Shown piece by piece: positions 22,458 through 34,959 of a DNA stretch of 64,000 nucleotides; the stretch's first letter is position 1; each line of letters opens with the position of its first letter. The translations under genes were made by a program, and so were the position numbers. The notes under the pieces are model-generated. The model was given only the letters and a program-made list of their open reading frames with translations, ran no database searches and had not been told where the DNA came from. The stretch is taken from contig JBITNC010000001.1 in the NCBI GenBank assembly GCA_050084985.1, positions 82,460,001 through 82,524,000 of the forward strand, written 5' to 3'. This DNA comes from Nageia nagi (taxonomy: Eukaryota; Pinophyta).

Positions 22458-24285
22458 GGGGGTGGATTGAAACTCTTGACCATAACTAATCTTCAGCAAT
22501 AGGTGGTAGATTATGCATTGTGGGTTATGTTTTAGTAGATACATATTTATGTATATGCTCCTTATGTGGGAGTGTTGTTGTACCCATGGAGGGTATAGGT
22601 ATCAAGGCACGATGGGAGCATTGTAAGTGATGCAACTAAAGAGGGGAGAGAATTTACTAGTAGGAGTGATCTCAAGCCATGTTGAAGAATGAGAGGATAC
22701 AATCAAGATTCATAAATGAAAAATACCACAATTGCATGCACCCTTGGAATATGATGACTCAATAGATTTAACATATTTTATTGATATATGGATATTTTAT
22801 CCAAACACTTAGACAAATGTTATTTGATCATGATATCATACTTGATACATGCATGGAAAGGCTTAGATAGTGTTGGATCTTAATGTTTAATGATATATAT
22901 ATTCATGTGTTTATTTATTTTTATTATGTAACATGTTCATTTTGAATAGGTGAAGTAGATTAGATAACAAATGTATCTCAACTTAATGATTAAGGATTAC
23001 GGGCTCATAGACTTATGATAATATGGATATATGGATGTGATGTGTGTGCACATATGTGATGGAGGTAGACTTGGGAGGATAACTCAATTTTTGACAATAT
23101 TCAATATGTTCAACAAGAAAGTAACAAGTTTTATCAATCTTTCCTATACTTAACCTAGACTAGTGTGGACACATGGCATGATTACAATTTTTGATTGAAA
23201 GTGTATCTTGATTTTGACTTGGAAAGTTGATCAATGTGGTAAGCTTTCTCTTAGATGAGTATATTTGGATTTTTGTTTCTTCATTTTCTTTTCTTTTCTC
23301 ATGATGTATGCTTTTGATATTTCACAAAGCTTTTTGATGTAAAATTGATCAAGATGAAAAAATTTCATCTTGACTTATTCTTTTCTATGGGGTAATGCAA
23401 ATTCAATTAAAGGATTTATTTGAATCATTTTATGAAATCCTTTTCTATTTTACATCTTAGCCTTTCTAGAGACTACTTATGAGTTAAAGGAGATTATTTG
23501 ATTAAAGAAGGTTCTTTGATTTTTTTCTTTTCTTTTCAATTTTTTTTACTCATCCTATATGATAGGAAGGTATCCATGCCATAAATCCACCTAGCTTGCA
23601 TCAAAACCCTAAATCTCTAAGCATTGTTTCCTTTTATGATGGACTTCATGACTAGATTGTAGTTATCAAGGCTAGAAATCTTCATGGACCTATGTAGGGA
23701 TATGGAATGGATAGGGGTGAGGTGACAGGGTAATCTCCTTGATCATTTCATTTAAGACACAAACTAAGTATGTCATTTGTAGTAGATAAGAGCAATGGTA
23801 TGATAATTTTATGTTTCTTTTTTTATATGATATATTAATAATCAAGCATAGAAAACCTTAAGATGCATGATTTTGATTTGCTCATGCTCTTCATTTTATT
23901 TTATTTTTATTTGATACATTTTATTTTTGAAATATTTTGGAATTTTTTAATTCTTTTTATATATTCAGGTATATGCAAAGACTAATATGTAAGGTTTATT
24001 TTTCTCCTATATTATTGAGAATTGAACTCTTTATGTAGGATGTGATGAGGAAGATAATGATTTGGGGCCTCATTCATGAAATTTATAGTTTCACTAAAAA
24101 AAAATACTATGTTGATGAAACTCTTGCAAAAATCATGGTTGAGATAGATATCAAAGATGATTGATTGATACATAATTATGTAAGAAACAATCATTCAAAT
24201 ACTTAATTGATATATTTATAGATAAATTTTGATAGGTCCTACAAACCATTCAGTTTAAAAGTATGTTAAAAGACTTATCTATATA
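22458..24285. other. Flank of element 1 insertion and low-complexity sequence
   Basis: The right flank of the insertion (22458 to about 22.7 kb) is somewhat less AT-rich. The remainder is AT-rich with T runs and no recognised motif. Confidence 0.3.
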
Positions 24286-24289
24286 TCTA

Positions 24290-24545
24290 CCTAATTGAAT
24301 GGAAAATGATTGTTGATACATAATTGAATGAAAAATGATTGGGTGATATATGATTGGATGACTCAAGATTAGACACATGATAAGTTGATAAATGATTATT
24401 GGATAAATTATTGATGGATACATGATTGGACATATGATTTAAGAATACATGATTAGTTTTCATATGACAAGTGGAGAAATGATTGATGGATAGATATGTG
24501 ATTATCAGAAAATGGTACATGATTTGGCTTATGATTGGGTAAGAA
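24290..24545. repeat. Irregular short-period array built on ATGATTG
   Basis: ATGATTG, ATGATTA or TGATTGG blocks recur about every 20-28 bp (for example near 24306, 24329, 24347, 24424, 24480 and 24530), with GATACATG-like spacers. On the minus strand one frame shows repeated Asn-His-x-Ser. Confidence 0.6.
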
Positions 24546-24747
24546 ATGATCTACCCCAATATGATTTAGATGGGCTTCCTCAAAAGAGAAAATCTCCTTA
24601 AAACTCTTAAACATACTTTTGTAAGATTAAAAACTTTGCAAATGCAATAAAGGGGGAGGTGGTATTGTGATTGGTGATGGAGGATGAAAGGTCAAAGAAC
24701 AAGATGATGGTGTATAATAAGAACAAGCCAAGATAGGCCATGATTAG

Positions 24748-24960
24748 ATGGTTGGTATTATGACCCCCTTAAATGTGGACCAATGATTTTGATACCCGTT
24801 GTTAAGGAAGGTGATGTGACTAGTATGTTAGGTACTCCAATTAGGAGTGATGATGTTGTTGGTATTATAATCTCCCCAAGTGGGGAAGATGATGTGACTG
24901 GTATCATAAATCCCCTAGTCAGGAGTGATGCCATTATTGCTACATTGGGGAAGATGATAA
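24748..24960 (+). repeat. 39-bp tandem repeat, about 5-6 copies, frame-preserving
   Basis: Units starting GATG at 24813, 24852 and 24891 are exactly 39 bp apart, with related units at 24748, 24785 and 24927. In the frame opened at 24783 they read as 13-residue repeats: DVTSMLGTPIRSD, DVVGIIISPSGED and DVTGIINPLVRSD. The frame ends at 25073. No known family is recognised. Confidence 0.7.
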
Positions 24961-24965
24961 TGAGG

Positions 24966-25789
24966 ATATTATTGATTCATGTAATAAATTATAATCATAG
25001 TCATTTTTGTTTTATTTTCCAAAATAAATATCATAGTCAAGTGGCGCATCATGATATGATTAAGGTTGGTTGATAGGAAATTTGACTTTTGGAATAACAT
25101 TTTTTATGGGATTGAAGATGTAGATGCCACATTATTGTAGAAGTAAAATGTTAACATAATTAAGATCTATCATAAATAAATCATGATACTCTTTATTTGC
25201 ATTTAAAATAACATGGACTTAAGTTACTCTGATGATGTTTGTGATTCATATTATTGTGGGAACTTCTCTTAATATTTTATCTTGACTCCATCCTTGCTTC
25301 AAATCAAAATTCAACCCATATAGACCTACAAAATGTTGATTTAAAATTTCAAATGCATTTGCATTATTTAGGAAATTATCGTAGGATTAGTCCCAATATC
25401 TGTTGATAAATTAAGCTTTCTCAATAGGATATCAATTCCCTAAACACCATTCAAGTTTTTTATTGTTGATAATAACAATGGAATATTTACTAACCAATGA
25501 CACATACAAACCTAGTTTTACCTATGCAGATTCCTTAAATATTTCTAAATTTGATATTTTGATTTTGATTATGAATTAAAAATTACTAAGATTGAGTAAA
25601 ATGCACAATAAATTCCAAATCATGTATATTGACATCATGATTTGATTGGGAAGTTAGACGAGTCAATGATTATAGCACGATTCTAATGAAGATGATTTTA
25701 TCTTAGAAAAGTAGATTGATTCTTCATAATGATAAGCTTGATGATTTGAATTATTAATTGATTCTTAGGAAATAGCACAAGGGTATCAA
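24966..25789. other. No recognised feature
   Basis: AT-rich sequence between the 39-bp array and LINE copy D. No motif recognised. Confidence 0.3.
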
Positions 25790-26780
25790 ATGTTAGAATA
25801 ATTTTCAAATTTGATATTAATGTCCATGAGTGACCAAAGAAAGATAATTAATGGGATTATAGAAAAATATATTTTGAAAGAGCAAGGGAGTGCCTAATGT
25901 AGCTATTATGTGTAAGAGTGATAAATCAATAAAAGAGAGAGTTGAACGCAACAATATTGCATAAGAAAAAAATTATATAGAGAGAGAATGAAGGGGCTTC
26001 CTCATCATTTGAAAATGAAAAGAAACTTTTGACGTTGCAACTTACAACCAAAGGAAGTAACACTAATGCATTTAGAAATGGTGCATCGATGGATAATCCT
26101 TTGAGAGTCTTCAATGTTCATGTGAATCTTTCAATTTGTAATTTTCTATATTTGAAAAAATATGTGATAACTCTAGAACTTGTGCTTTGGTATCTATTGA
26201 TTATCACTTTGTATCTGAGCCAGGTAGCTTCTCTGATGTAGAGTGCAATACATTTTTTATCCTCATAATTTATCTATGATTTCAAAGTATGTGCATCTTT
26301 GAATAAGAAATGGAACCAACCACAAATTTCATAGAAGTATCTCTATGCAAACCTAATTAGAGTGTTGTAAGCTAGGTCCCTAAACTTCATAACCGTAAAG
26401 CACCATTGAAGAGACGAGCATGTAAGAGTTTAAATTTTTTCATGATATCCTGGAATTAGATTTGAAAGCATTATGTATTGAGTGTGATGGCTACAACATA
26501 GCCTTTATTCAACCTATTTTGGGAGGATAGTATAAATATAAGATCAAGGCCTATAAAGAGCACACCCAAATAGGTGTATGAGTTAGTTGTCTTAATAGGT
26601 TGTACATAGAAAGTTAGGTGAATTTTGGAAGCATATTCTCTTGTAAAATTAAAGGAAATCATATTCATATTTTTAAGATGGATCCCTATATTCTTAATTT
26701 TATGGAAGAAGAGGTGTCTAAGGACAATATCAAAGGATTTGAAAAAAATAAAAAAGCAATAGTAAACCTTTTTATATCAT
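25790..26780 (-). mobile_element. RTE-like LINE, copy D/E, left half
   Basis: 3' terminus at about 25.79 kb. The C-terminal region is at 26.2-26.35 kb, and a palm-to-thumb region at 26471-26668 includes QPIKTTNSYTYLGVLF. The homology stops at about 26.78 kb in the same place where 34.96 kb resumes, so both halves are one insertion split by later DNA. Confidence 0.75.
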
Positions 26781-26895
26781 AGCCATCTTAATCTTACTAG
26801 ATTAGTTAATGTGTCTAACTTTAGTGTTCTTTTCTTGATGTTAGATTTCCTAGGTTGAAAATACTTCATACTAGATCTTTGATTCCTTATACATT
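26781..26895. other. Left part of a short insertion inside LINE copy D/E
   Basis: About 115 bp that do not align with LINE copies A or B. They lie between the end of homology at 26.78 kb and the element 2 target duplication. With 34792-34955 they make up an older insertion of roughly 280 bp. Confidence 0.5.
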
Positions 26896-26900
26896 ATTGT

Positions 26901-27374
26901 TGAAGGAAACAAGATTAAATGAATAAACTCTTAATTACCCAATATTACATGAAAGCTCTCTAAAATATAATAAAAAATCTCACAATGTTGATACCAATAT
27001 AAAGTGTTCCTCTAACCAAGGGATTACATCCTCTAATCTAAGATATTATTCTCAAAGAGCACTCTTACAACAAGTCTTCTTCACTTATCCTAACAATCCT
27101 AGAGCAAAATTTTGCTACAACTTGAGTGAGTAATATCAAGGAGAAGGCCCTCTATTTATGGGCCAAAATCCTCCTTTGGATCACCCTTTTAACTATTGTA
27201 CAATGTCATTACATGCATCACCCTTTTATCTAAGGGGCATGTTCATATACGATGGAGTGTAGTACAAGTTACATTATCTTATTCATAAATAGTTAAAAGG
27301 TATCTAGGGATACCCTTAAGTATTAAGTTAATTACATGAAAAGACCTTACAATAATTCATTATACATTTCAACA
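26901..27374 (-). repeat. Element 2, 3' LTR
   Basis: 474 bp, bounded by TG (26901) and CA (27374) on the plus strand. It matches 34249-34786 throughout, for example at GAAGGAAACAAG and the shared region around TAAAGTG(G)TTCCTC. Confidence 0.87.
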
Positions 27375-27383
27375 CTCCTCCTT
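27375..27383 (-). other. Element 2 polypurine tract
   Basis: AAGGAGGAG on the minus strand immediately before the 3' LTR. Confidence 0.75.
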
Positions 27384-28239
27384 AATGCAATATTGGAATA
27401 GAGCGAAGATGAGAGAAGAAAGAGAGAGTTCTCTTCCATATATATACAATCGAATATGAGAACATTTACATCTTTGATAAATAACCAAGATCTTAGATTG
27501 AGGCTCACTACTTTACCATTTGATAAAATGGTTTACAATACAATCATTAATCGTAACTAATTTTATTGTACAAAGTAGTCATTAAATAACAAGTTATCAT
27601 GGTGAGCCTCCATGAGCATGCTTACTTGAAGTGACCTGCAATCTCAAGAAGAAACTTGCAAGCTACAAGCAACTCATAAACAATATCAATTAGATGCATC
27701 ATATAAATATTCATATCAACATAAGATAAATTAATCAAGTAATGTTATCCATAAATTGATCAATGGTGCACTATAATTCATAACAAATATGTCAATCCAA
27801 TACTCATATTCACCTGTTGTATATAAACTAATAGAGTATAAACACATGTGATATCCTCACATATGGATAAGTAAATAGTGCCAAAAATCACATACTAGTT
27901 CCTCACATATGGATAACTGAAATAATGGTCGCAAAAGCCATCATATGCTTAAAATTATACAACTAGTTTCTCACATAGAGCAAACTACCCACAGAGGTGT
28001 ACATAAAAATATCATCAATATACAACCAAAAAATCCTCCTAGGGATGAAGTTGTCATCATAGACATGAATTCAACCTTCACTCCTCCTTAAGGGAAACTT
28101 CACCAACCTAATAGATTGCTTAAGCTTGCAAAATTGAGCTTCAGGAAGGGTATTGGTGAAAATATCAATAGATTTTAGGATTGATGGATAATACTGCAAT
28201 CGTAGGATACCATCCAAAACCTTTTCCCTGATAAAATGT

Positions 28240-30440
28240 GGTTGGATTTTATTCTCTAATGGAAAACTAGGATTCTTTGCTAAAGTAATAGTCGATTGAT
28301 TATCTAATGAAATATGATATGGGTGAGCTTTCTCATACCAATTTCTTTAAGAATATTTTTCAACCAAATGAATTTTTAGGATGTGAATAACATGGCTCGA
28401 TATTTTGCCTTTATGGTGGAGAGAGTAGTAGTAGGTTGCTTTTTGGAAGCCCAAGAGATATCACCTAAACCAATGTTGAATACATAAGTAGAGGTTTGTT
28501 TCCTATCATATTTATCTTTCATATAGTTAGAATCTACATACCCTAAGAGAATAAATGAGGGCAACTTGGAATACTTGAGATCAAGATCCTTTGTTCCCAT
28601 AATATACCTCAAAATTTGATTAATAGCATTGAGTTGCTCAACATACGATTTTTGCATAAACCATGTTATAACATTTACTGCAAAGGTAATATCTAGCTCG
28701 AGATAGTCAAATAAAGATGATTATCAATTAGTTACATGCAAGATGTAGCATCTTCCAACTAAGAGTTGGAGATATGAGTTAGAGTGATTCTAGGAGATAC
28801 TAGAATTGCAACAGGTTTGCACTTCTTCATCTTAAAATTTTGCAATATGTTTGAGATATACTTAGATTGCTAAGGTAAGAACAATCCTTATATTGATACA
28901 CTTGCATTCCAAGGTAGGAGTGCAAAAGATCAAGATTAGTCATTTCAAATATTGATTTAAGTTTGGATATGCACTCTTGGATGATTTTAGCATTATTTCT
29001 TGTGATAAAAAAAATCATCCACATAGAGAAGAATCAAGACCAACTCTTGTCCCTAATTGAGCACATATAGATCTATATCGGAGAAGCACTTAGATAACAC
29101 ATTATCCATAGTATCTTAAAATCTTTTTGTACCAAGCTCTAAGTGCTTGCTTAAATGCATATAAGGATTTATTTAACTTGCACATAAAGGACTCTTTACC
29201 TTCCACAATAAACCTTCTAGTTGACTCATTTAGATACCCACATCTAATTCACCATTGGGAAAAGTACTCTTAATGCTAAGTTGAAAAACCCTCCATCTTT
29301 GAATTGCTAAAAAACTAAGAATTAACCTATGGGCATCTTTGCCACTAAAGCAAAGGTTTTCTCATAATCAACTCTATATTTTTGAATGAAACCCTTAGCT
29401 ACTAACCTTGCATTGTATTTCTCAATTTTTCCAACTGAATTGTATTTGACCTTGTAAATCCACTTATTTATAATTACATTCCTCTCATTGGGATAGGAAA
29501 CCATTTTCCAAGTTTGATTTTACATAAGTGCCTCATACTCTACTTTCATGGTTTCCACCTAGCACTCATGCTTTGAAGCTTCCTTGAATGATGAGAACTC
29601 ATTTTTGCTATCAATTTTGGTAAATAAGGATTTGTTCAAGGTCATACTTCTCGTTATCTTTTAATTTGGAGAATTCTACTTTTGAGGTGACTATGGGTGC
29701 ATCATAAGAGTCATCAAGATCATTCACATCCTCATAAGAAGTAGATTCCTTAAGAAGTTCATTGAACTTTACATTCTTCAATATGAACACTAATATAAAG
29801 GAAGGAGAGAGAGCCTATAGCATCTATGTTGACTATCATAGCCCATAAATATCCACTTTTTGCATCTCTTATTCATTTTTTTCTTTTCTCATAAACAATG
29901 AAGGCATAGGCACTAAAACCAAAAACCTAATGTGAGATATGTTAGGTTTCTTTCCAATCTATGCCTCATACAAGGTTTTACCTTCAACTACTTTCATAGG
30001 GAACTTATTCAGGGTGTAGATCATAGTACTCACGACTTCAACCTATAAGAAACTAGGGAGATTTCCCAACATGTGCCTAGCCAATTTCTAAATGCTCTTC
30101 TATTTTTGCTTTTGGTAACTCCATTTTGTTGAGTGGTGTAAGGGATTGTGGATGGCCTTTGATCCTATATTTGGTACAATAATCATTTAACTCATTGCTA
30201 TTATATTCACCCCCATTGTTAGATTTCAACATCTAAATTTGAAGTTAGTTTGATTTTCAACTAAGGCTTTGAAATCCCAAAGCTTTGAACATTATCTTCC
30301 AAGTATATACCCAATAATTATTCTACTATGGTCATCATAGGATGCAATTTTAAGTGACATGGAACTATCTAAATGTACCAATTTTAGTATTTGAGATGGC
30401 CTTATGGCTTTATCATTTTCAATTTTTTGCCTTTGCAGCT
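28240..30440 (-). pseudogene. Element 2 pol (integrase, reverse transcriptase, RNase H), broken
   Basis: From high to low coordinate: degraded integrase at about 29.9-30.3 kb, the reverse transcriptase start at 29322-29504 (NKWIYKVKYNSVGKIEKYNA, VDYEKTF), and the YVDDFFIT box near 29010 with the catalytic pair intact. Next come the SKLKSIFEMTNLDLLHSYLG block (28827-29024) and the connection and RNase H start at 28376-28657 (VEQLNAINQILRYIMGTKDL). An RNase H remnant lies near 28.3 kb. Frames are interrupted throughout. The predicted role is replication of the element. It is inactive. Confidence 0.82.
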
Positions 30441-30449
30441 ATAGGTCAA

Positions 30450-31990
30450 TAAAGAGGTGAGATTTATGGTAATCCTTACACAAGGATTTGAATCTTTATA
30501 GATGATGAGGCTTAAAATTAGGTTAAATATTTATGACTAAGCATACTTTAGAAGGTCAAACATCAACTTCCAATCTCATGGTCTTTAAGAATTACATTAT
30601 CCCAAATAATTAATGCACCATTCTTGAGAGAAGTTCCAAATACATATAATTTAAACACTAAGACACTTTGATCAAAAGATCATAAGCTATGCAAAAGCCA
30701 TTAAACCAAACAAATGCCAAATTTATTATGCCACTAAGCCAAGATTTATAAGCCACATTATGTCAACTTAACTATGCCACAAATTATGCTATCTTGACTA
30801 TAGAAGGCCATAAGTCAAGATGCATAAGTTCTTTATTTAGGAACATGTTGATTTAGAGGTTTAGGTTCTCCTTCAACAATACTGACTCATGCAGAAGAAC
30901 AAGCCACAAACAATGCCAACTTGACTATGATATTAGTCAAGATGAAAATGATGGATGAAGGTAGCACTAATCCATTAAAATGGATTCAACTTTTATAAAT
31001 GCATAAATACACTTCCTAGCAATGGAAGCAAGTTGGCATCTATCTATAATGGATTAAATTTTCAATAATAGAAGTAAAATGACATAAATTTGTATGATAG
31101 TTGCAATTTTGAAGTAGGGTGAACCTTTTGAACCACTCCATATTTTCAATCATGGACAAGGGTGAACCTTTTTAACTACTCATCAAATTTTCAATCATGT
31201 GTGAACCTTTTTAACCATTCCATCAAATTTTCTAGCAAGAATGAAGAATGTAAACACTTAAAAAAATAGATAGACATCAATCATAGACGGTACTAATTCA
31301 TTTGCACAAAACAACTTCCAACCTTGGAAGGTACTATTACATATAGTGTCAAATATCATGCACAAGACCCTAAGGTTTTATTGCTAAGAGATTATTTTTT
31401 TGGTCAAAGGTAAATTTATATAATAGTGGTTTTTTTATATAATGCTCAATAACTTGTATTACAAAATCTTAAAAAGGTACATCGTTTAGTCAGTATGTTT
31501 TAATACTATCCTACACTACATTTCCACACTTGGAAGGAGTATCCATCCATCTACGGTAACCAATAAGAGAGTATAGATTAACATGTTACTCTTTTGAAAT
31601 AGCCATAGATTCCGTTATGATTATTGACCAGATACAAGATTATCCCTCATAAAGATTAGAAAAATTATTTTTGCATTTGAGGCTCCTTAGAAAGTATATG
31701 TGTGATCCACCTTCTTGGCCATCAATAGATTCATACTATGCATCAAGATTTTTTTCCAAAATATTCTAATTAATGAAGAAACTACATGAGTTTGATTCAA
31801 CAATATGCTAAGAGATTATTTTTCAATTAATAATGCCACTAAATATTTACACTTAAAGAAGTATAAATTGCAATCCATTAAGGAGATTAAGGCATAAAAA
31901 AATGAGATCATTGCACTATATAAAGATTACAATTTGTTGACCAGATTAATCTTCACATGTTGAATTTGTTTAACCAAGGTAATCAACAAA
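30450..31990. other. Element 2 segment replacing gag and protease
   Basis: Where elements 1 and 3 have gag and protease, this stretch shows neither. No zinc knuckle, UBN2 block or protease motif was found on either strand. It holds recurring short phrases (for example TTATGCCAC) and a small array at 31117-31240. Its origin is unknown: foreign sequence or extreme decay. Confidence 0.5.
31117..31240. repeat. Short tandem repeat, about 41-bp period, 3 copies
   Basis: Units starting GGTGAACCTTTT at 31118 and 31161 and GTGAACCTTTTTAACCA at 31201 are each followed by a TTTTC-type tail. Spacing is 43 and 40 bp. Confidence 0.65.
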
Positions 31991-33087
31991 GCATGCTAAT
32001 TATTAACCAACTTCACATGTGCAAAATATTTTCAATCTCATCAAATCATATACATCCAACATTTTGTCATAAACAAGTAACATTAGTGTTAAAAGGGTAG
32101 AGTTGAGGTTATTTTCTTATTTAAAATTAGGCTTTTGTCTAGATGCTTGCATGCAGCACTTGTTGATGAAATTCAAGTCATGATTCAACCCAAGTCCTAC
32201 CAATCTTTAACAAGTTTCGCTATGGCCAGCAATATACTCTCACAAGGAGAAGTACTAGCTATTTTTCAAAGGTGTGATGTATGTTGGGTTAACCAAATTA
32301 TTATCTTGATTAGGTTTCAAGTTATCCTCATAAGTTATTAGGATAATCCTTAAATGGACATGCAGACATGTGGTATCACAACACACATGTTTGTTCACCT
32401 ATATGGAGTTATGTTCGAACTTTACACCTTTTGAATTGACAGACTAAAGGCTCCATGTTTCCTTGTCCTCCCCTTGTGGCTCCCCAAATAAGTCATGTTG
32501 CAGAATAAACATGCAGATATGTTCATTTTAAAGGATGCATTTCTCATATTTACGATTTTTACAAAAAATAAAAGTAATTGCTAAACATAAAGTAGAGTTC
32601 TTAAAAAAATATACATCATCCAAAATTGAAACCTAAAAATGTCCAATAGGTTTTGTCACAACCCCAAGAGAACCTTTTTACAAAAAAGTGCATGTCTTCA
32701 TTATTTTTAAGTAGTAACAAAAAATAAGTAGTCCCTCTTTTACTTAAAAATTTGAACTTAGCAAAAAAAATGTGCTTAGGTAAAAAATATCCCTCCCATT
32801 GCAATTTTAGAGAAAAAAAAAATTCTTTTAACAGTAAGGGAGAGAGAAAAGAAAAAATAATTCTCCCCTTTTAACACTTAGGAAAAAGATTTCCTCCACT
32901 TTTACCATAACATTAAACAATTACTTTTACTTAAAAAAATCCCTTCTTTACAATTTCAAAAAAGAAATTTTCTCCCCACCCCAACTTAAAAAAACAGAAA
33001 AAAAGTTAAAAACTTTCCCCTTTAAAATAACTTCCGAAGATAGCTTTCAAAAAATTAGCCAAAATTGACTTTTATCCTCCTCCCCCG

Positions 33088-33118
<31 letters not shown>

Positions 33119-34233
33119 CTTTTTGTTAAACAAATTTCCACTTTTTTAAAACAATATCTCCAAAATATAATATCCCCTTCCTGTCAGCATTGACTCTACC
33201 CAATATACGTATCTCCAAGCAATCATTACTCGGTCTGAGCCCAGCTCGCCCGTAGAAGAGCCATTCAAGGTCCCTTCTATTGAGCCCCTTACTAATCGAA
33301 ATTTCACTTTTAAATTAATATTTAAGTTTGTAAAATAAAAAATTTAAAAAAAATTACATCTGTTGAATGAGTTTTTTCCCACAAGACTTCGTAAGTGTGT
33401 TATAAATGCATTGTCAAAAAGAACATCGTTTATTTACTCATTAATCACATCTCTTGAATGAGTCGAAAAAGAAGTTCATCGAAAAGGAACAAAATCCTCA
33501 AAACTTGCATAGTAGAGAAACTTGCAACACAATTCATAGTGTACTTGCAACATCATTAAAATGTATATATAAAAAAATGAGGTGGTGGTGGTCATGTAAA
33601 GAACAAAGGAGGTGGAGGTTGAGAAGGTGGGGGAGGGGACGAAGCTGGGCTTGACAGTGGTGGTGGTTTCGTTGGACAATAAGAAGTTGGAAGGGTTAAA
33701 ACTTTTGAAGGGCTAAAGCGAAAGCTTCAAAGCCAAAAATCCCCTCCCCTTCACCACCTCTACTAAAGGAAGATCACCCGCCACATTTTACAAAAAGGAG
33801 AGGGCGCTCAACAATGCATTTTAATACAAGGATATAACAATTTGTAAAATAAATTTAAAAAAAATACAATTTTATTTTCTTTGTTTTTTTTAAACAAAAA
33901 AATATTTTTATGATAAAGTTTTGCAAACTTATACTATTATAAATTCCATAATAACAAAACATTATTGTTATTTAAGAAATTTTATCAAAGAAACTTTGTA
34001 GCTAACAAAAGAAATGTTAGTAGAAATAATTGCATAACAATAACATATCACAAGTTTTGCTAAAAAAATTGAACTTAACACAACACAAAATATATTAGTA
34101 TCATGTAATAATTCAAAAAATGAAGGAGAGAGAGGTTACACTTTGAATGGTTTTATCTCACAAAAATGAAGATGAACCTCCAAAGAAGTAGTATGAATGA
34201 CCTTTAATATGTTGAAGAGGAGCCTCTAAGAAT
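31990..34233 (-). other. Element 2 leader
   Basis: Homologous at about 32.0-32.5 kb to the leaders of elements 1 and 3 (shared CTTATTTAAAATTAGGCTTT-type sequence). The rest is AT-rich and poorly conserved. It includes a (TA)n tract at 33093-33118 and a GC-richer patch at 33.18-33.30 kb whose origin I could not assign. Confidence 0.6.
33093..33118. repeat. (TA)n microsatellite
   Basis: An uninterrupted TA dinucleotide run of 26 bp inside the element 2 leader. It could be polymorphic. Confidence 0.9.
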
Positions 34234-34246
34234 GGCTTTGATACCA
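34234..34246 (-). other. Element 2 primer binding site
   Basis: The minus strand reads TGGTATCAAAGCC beside the 5' LTR. This is close to the TGGTATCAGAGCC expected for initiator Met tRNA priming. Confidence 0.8.
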
Positions 34247-34248
34247 AT

Positions 34249-34786
34249 TCAAGGAAACAAGTCTAAAGACTAAATTCTTAATTATCCAAGATCACATGAA
34301 GGCTCTCTAAAACACAATAACCAATCTCACAAAGTTGACACCAACATAAAGTGGTTCCTCCAACCAAGAGAGTACATCCACTAATTTAAGATCTTATTCT
34401 CAAATAGCACTCTTACAATAACTCTTCTTCACTTCTCTAACAATCCTAGAGCAAAACTTTGGTACAACTTAAATGAGTAATCCCAAGGAGAGAGCCTTCT
34501 ACTTATAGGCCAAAATCCTCCCTTGGATCACCCTTTTAACTGTTTTACAATGTCATGACATGCATCACCTTTTTACCCAAGGGGCATGCTCATGAGATAG
34601 AGTGTATGACAAGTTACATTATCTTATTCACAAATACTTAAAAGGTATCTAGAGATATTTTTAAGTATAAATGAATTTAAATTATCATATTCACTAAATA
34701 CTTAAGGTATATAGGGATAACCTTATGTATTAAGTGAATTACATGAAGAGACCTTACAATAATGCATTATGCATTCCTTCCAACCG
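34249..34786 (-). repeat. Element 2, 5' LTR, with internal duplication
   Basis: 538 bp, longer than its partner. The region around the LTR hairpin is duplicated: a TACTTAAAAGGTATC block near 34640 and a TACTTAAGGTATATAGGG block near 34715. Its outer terminus has drifted (…TTCCAACCG), so the last bases are inferred from the ATTGT duplication. Confidence 0.8.
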
Positions 34787-34791
34787 ATTGT

Positions 34792-34955
34792 ATGATTGTA
34801 ATTGTTTTACCTTGCCTATTTAAGCAAGGATATTTCATTGTTATGATAAGCAATCAATTCACTATCTATTCTTATTATGTTACATGTGATTCTTCATCAT
34901 CTTGTTGATCTTGGATGGAATGATATTTCATTTTTTATTTTCATTCTTATCAAAC
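34792..34955. other. Right part of a short insertion inside LINE copy D/E
   Basis: About 165 bp that do not align with the LINE. It includes GCCTATTTAAGCAAGG, a TATA-like sequence of the kind seen in plant LTRs, so a solo LTR of another family is one possible source. No terminal TG...CA was established. Confidence 0.45.
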
Positions 34956-34959
34956 CTTA

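Larger units (their letters stand above)
26901..34786 (-). mobile_element. Copia LTR retrotransposon, element 2 (gag replaced or lost)
   Basis: LTRs lie at 26901-27374 and 34249-34786, with target duplication ATTGT at 26896-26900 and 34787-34791. It is the same family as element 1 (similar LTRs, primer site and leader) but a divergent subfamily. The minus-strand order is leader, an unmatched 1.5-kb segment, integrase, reverse transcriptase and RNase H, with many stops. It sits inside an older LINE copy, whose halves lie at 25.79-26.78 and 34.96-35.35 kb. Confidence 0.87.

Noticed and set aside
33180-33300. GC-richer patch inside the element 2 leader
   Set aside because: It stands out in composition but has no recognisable coding, tRNA, rRNA or organelle signature. 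Too short to assign.
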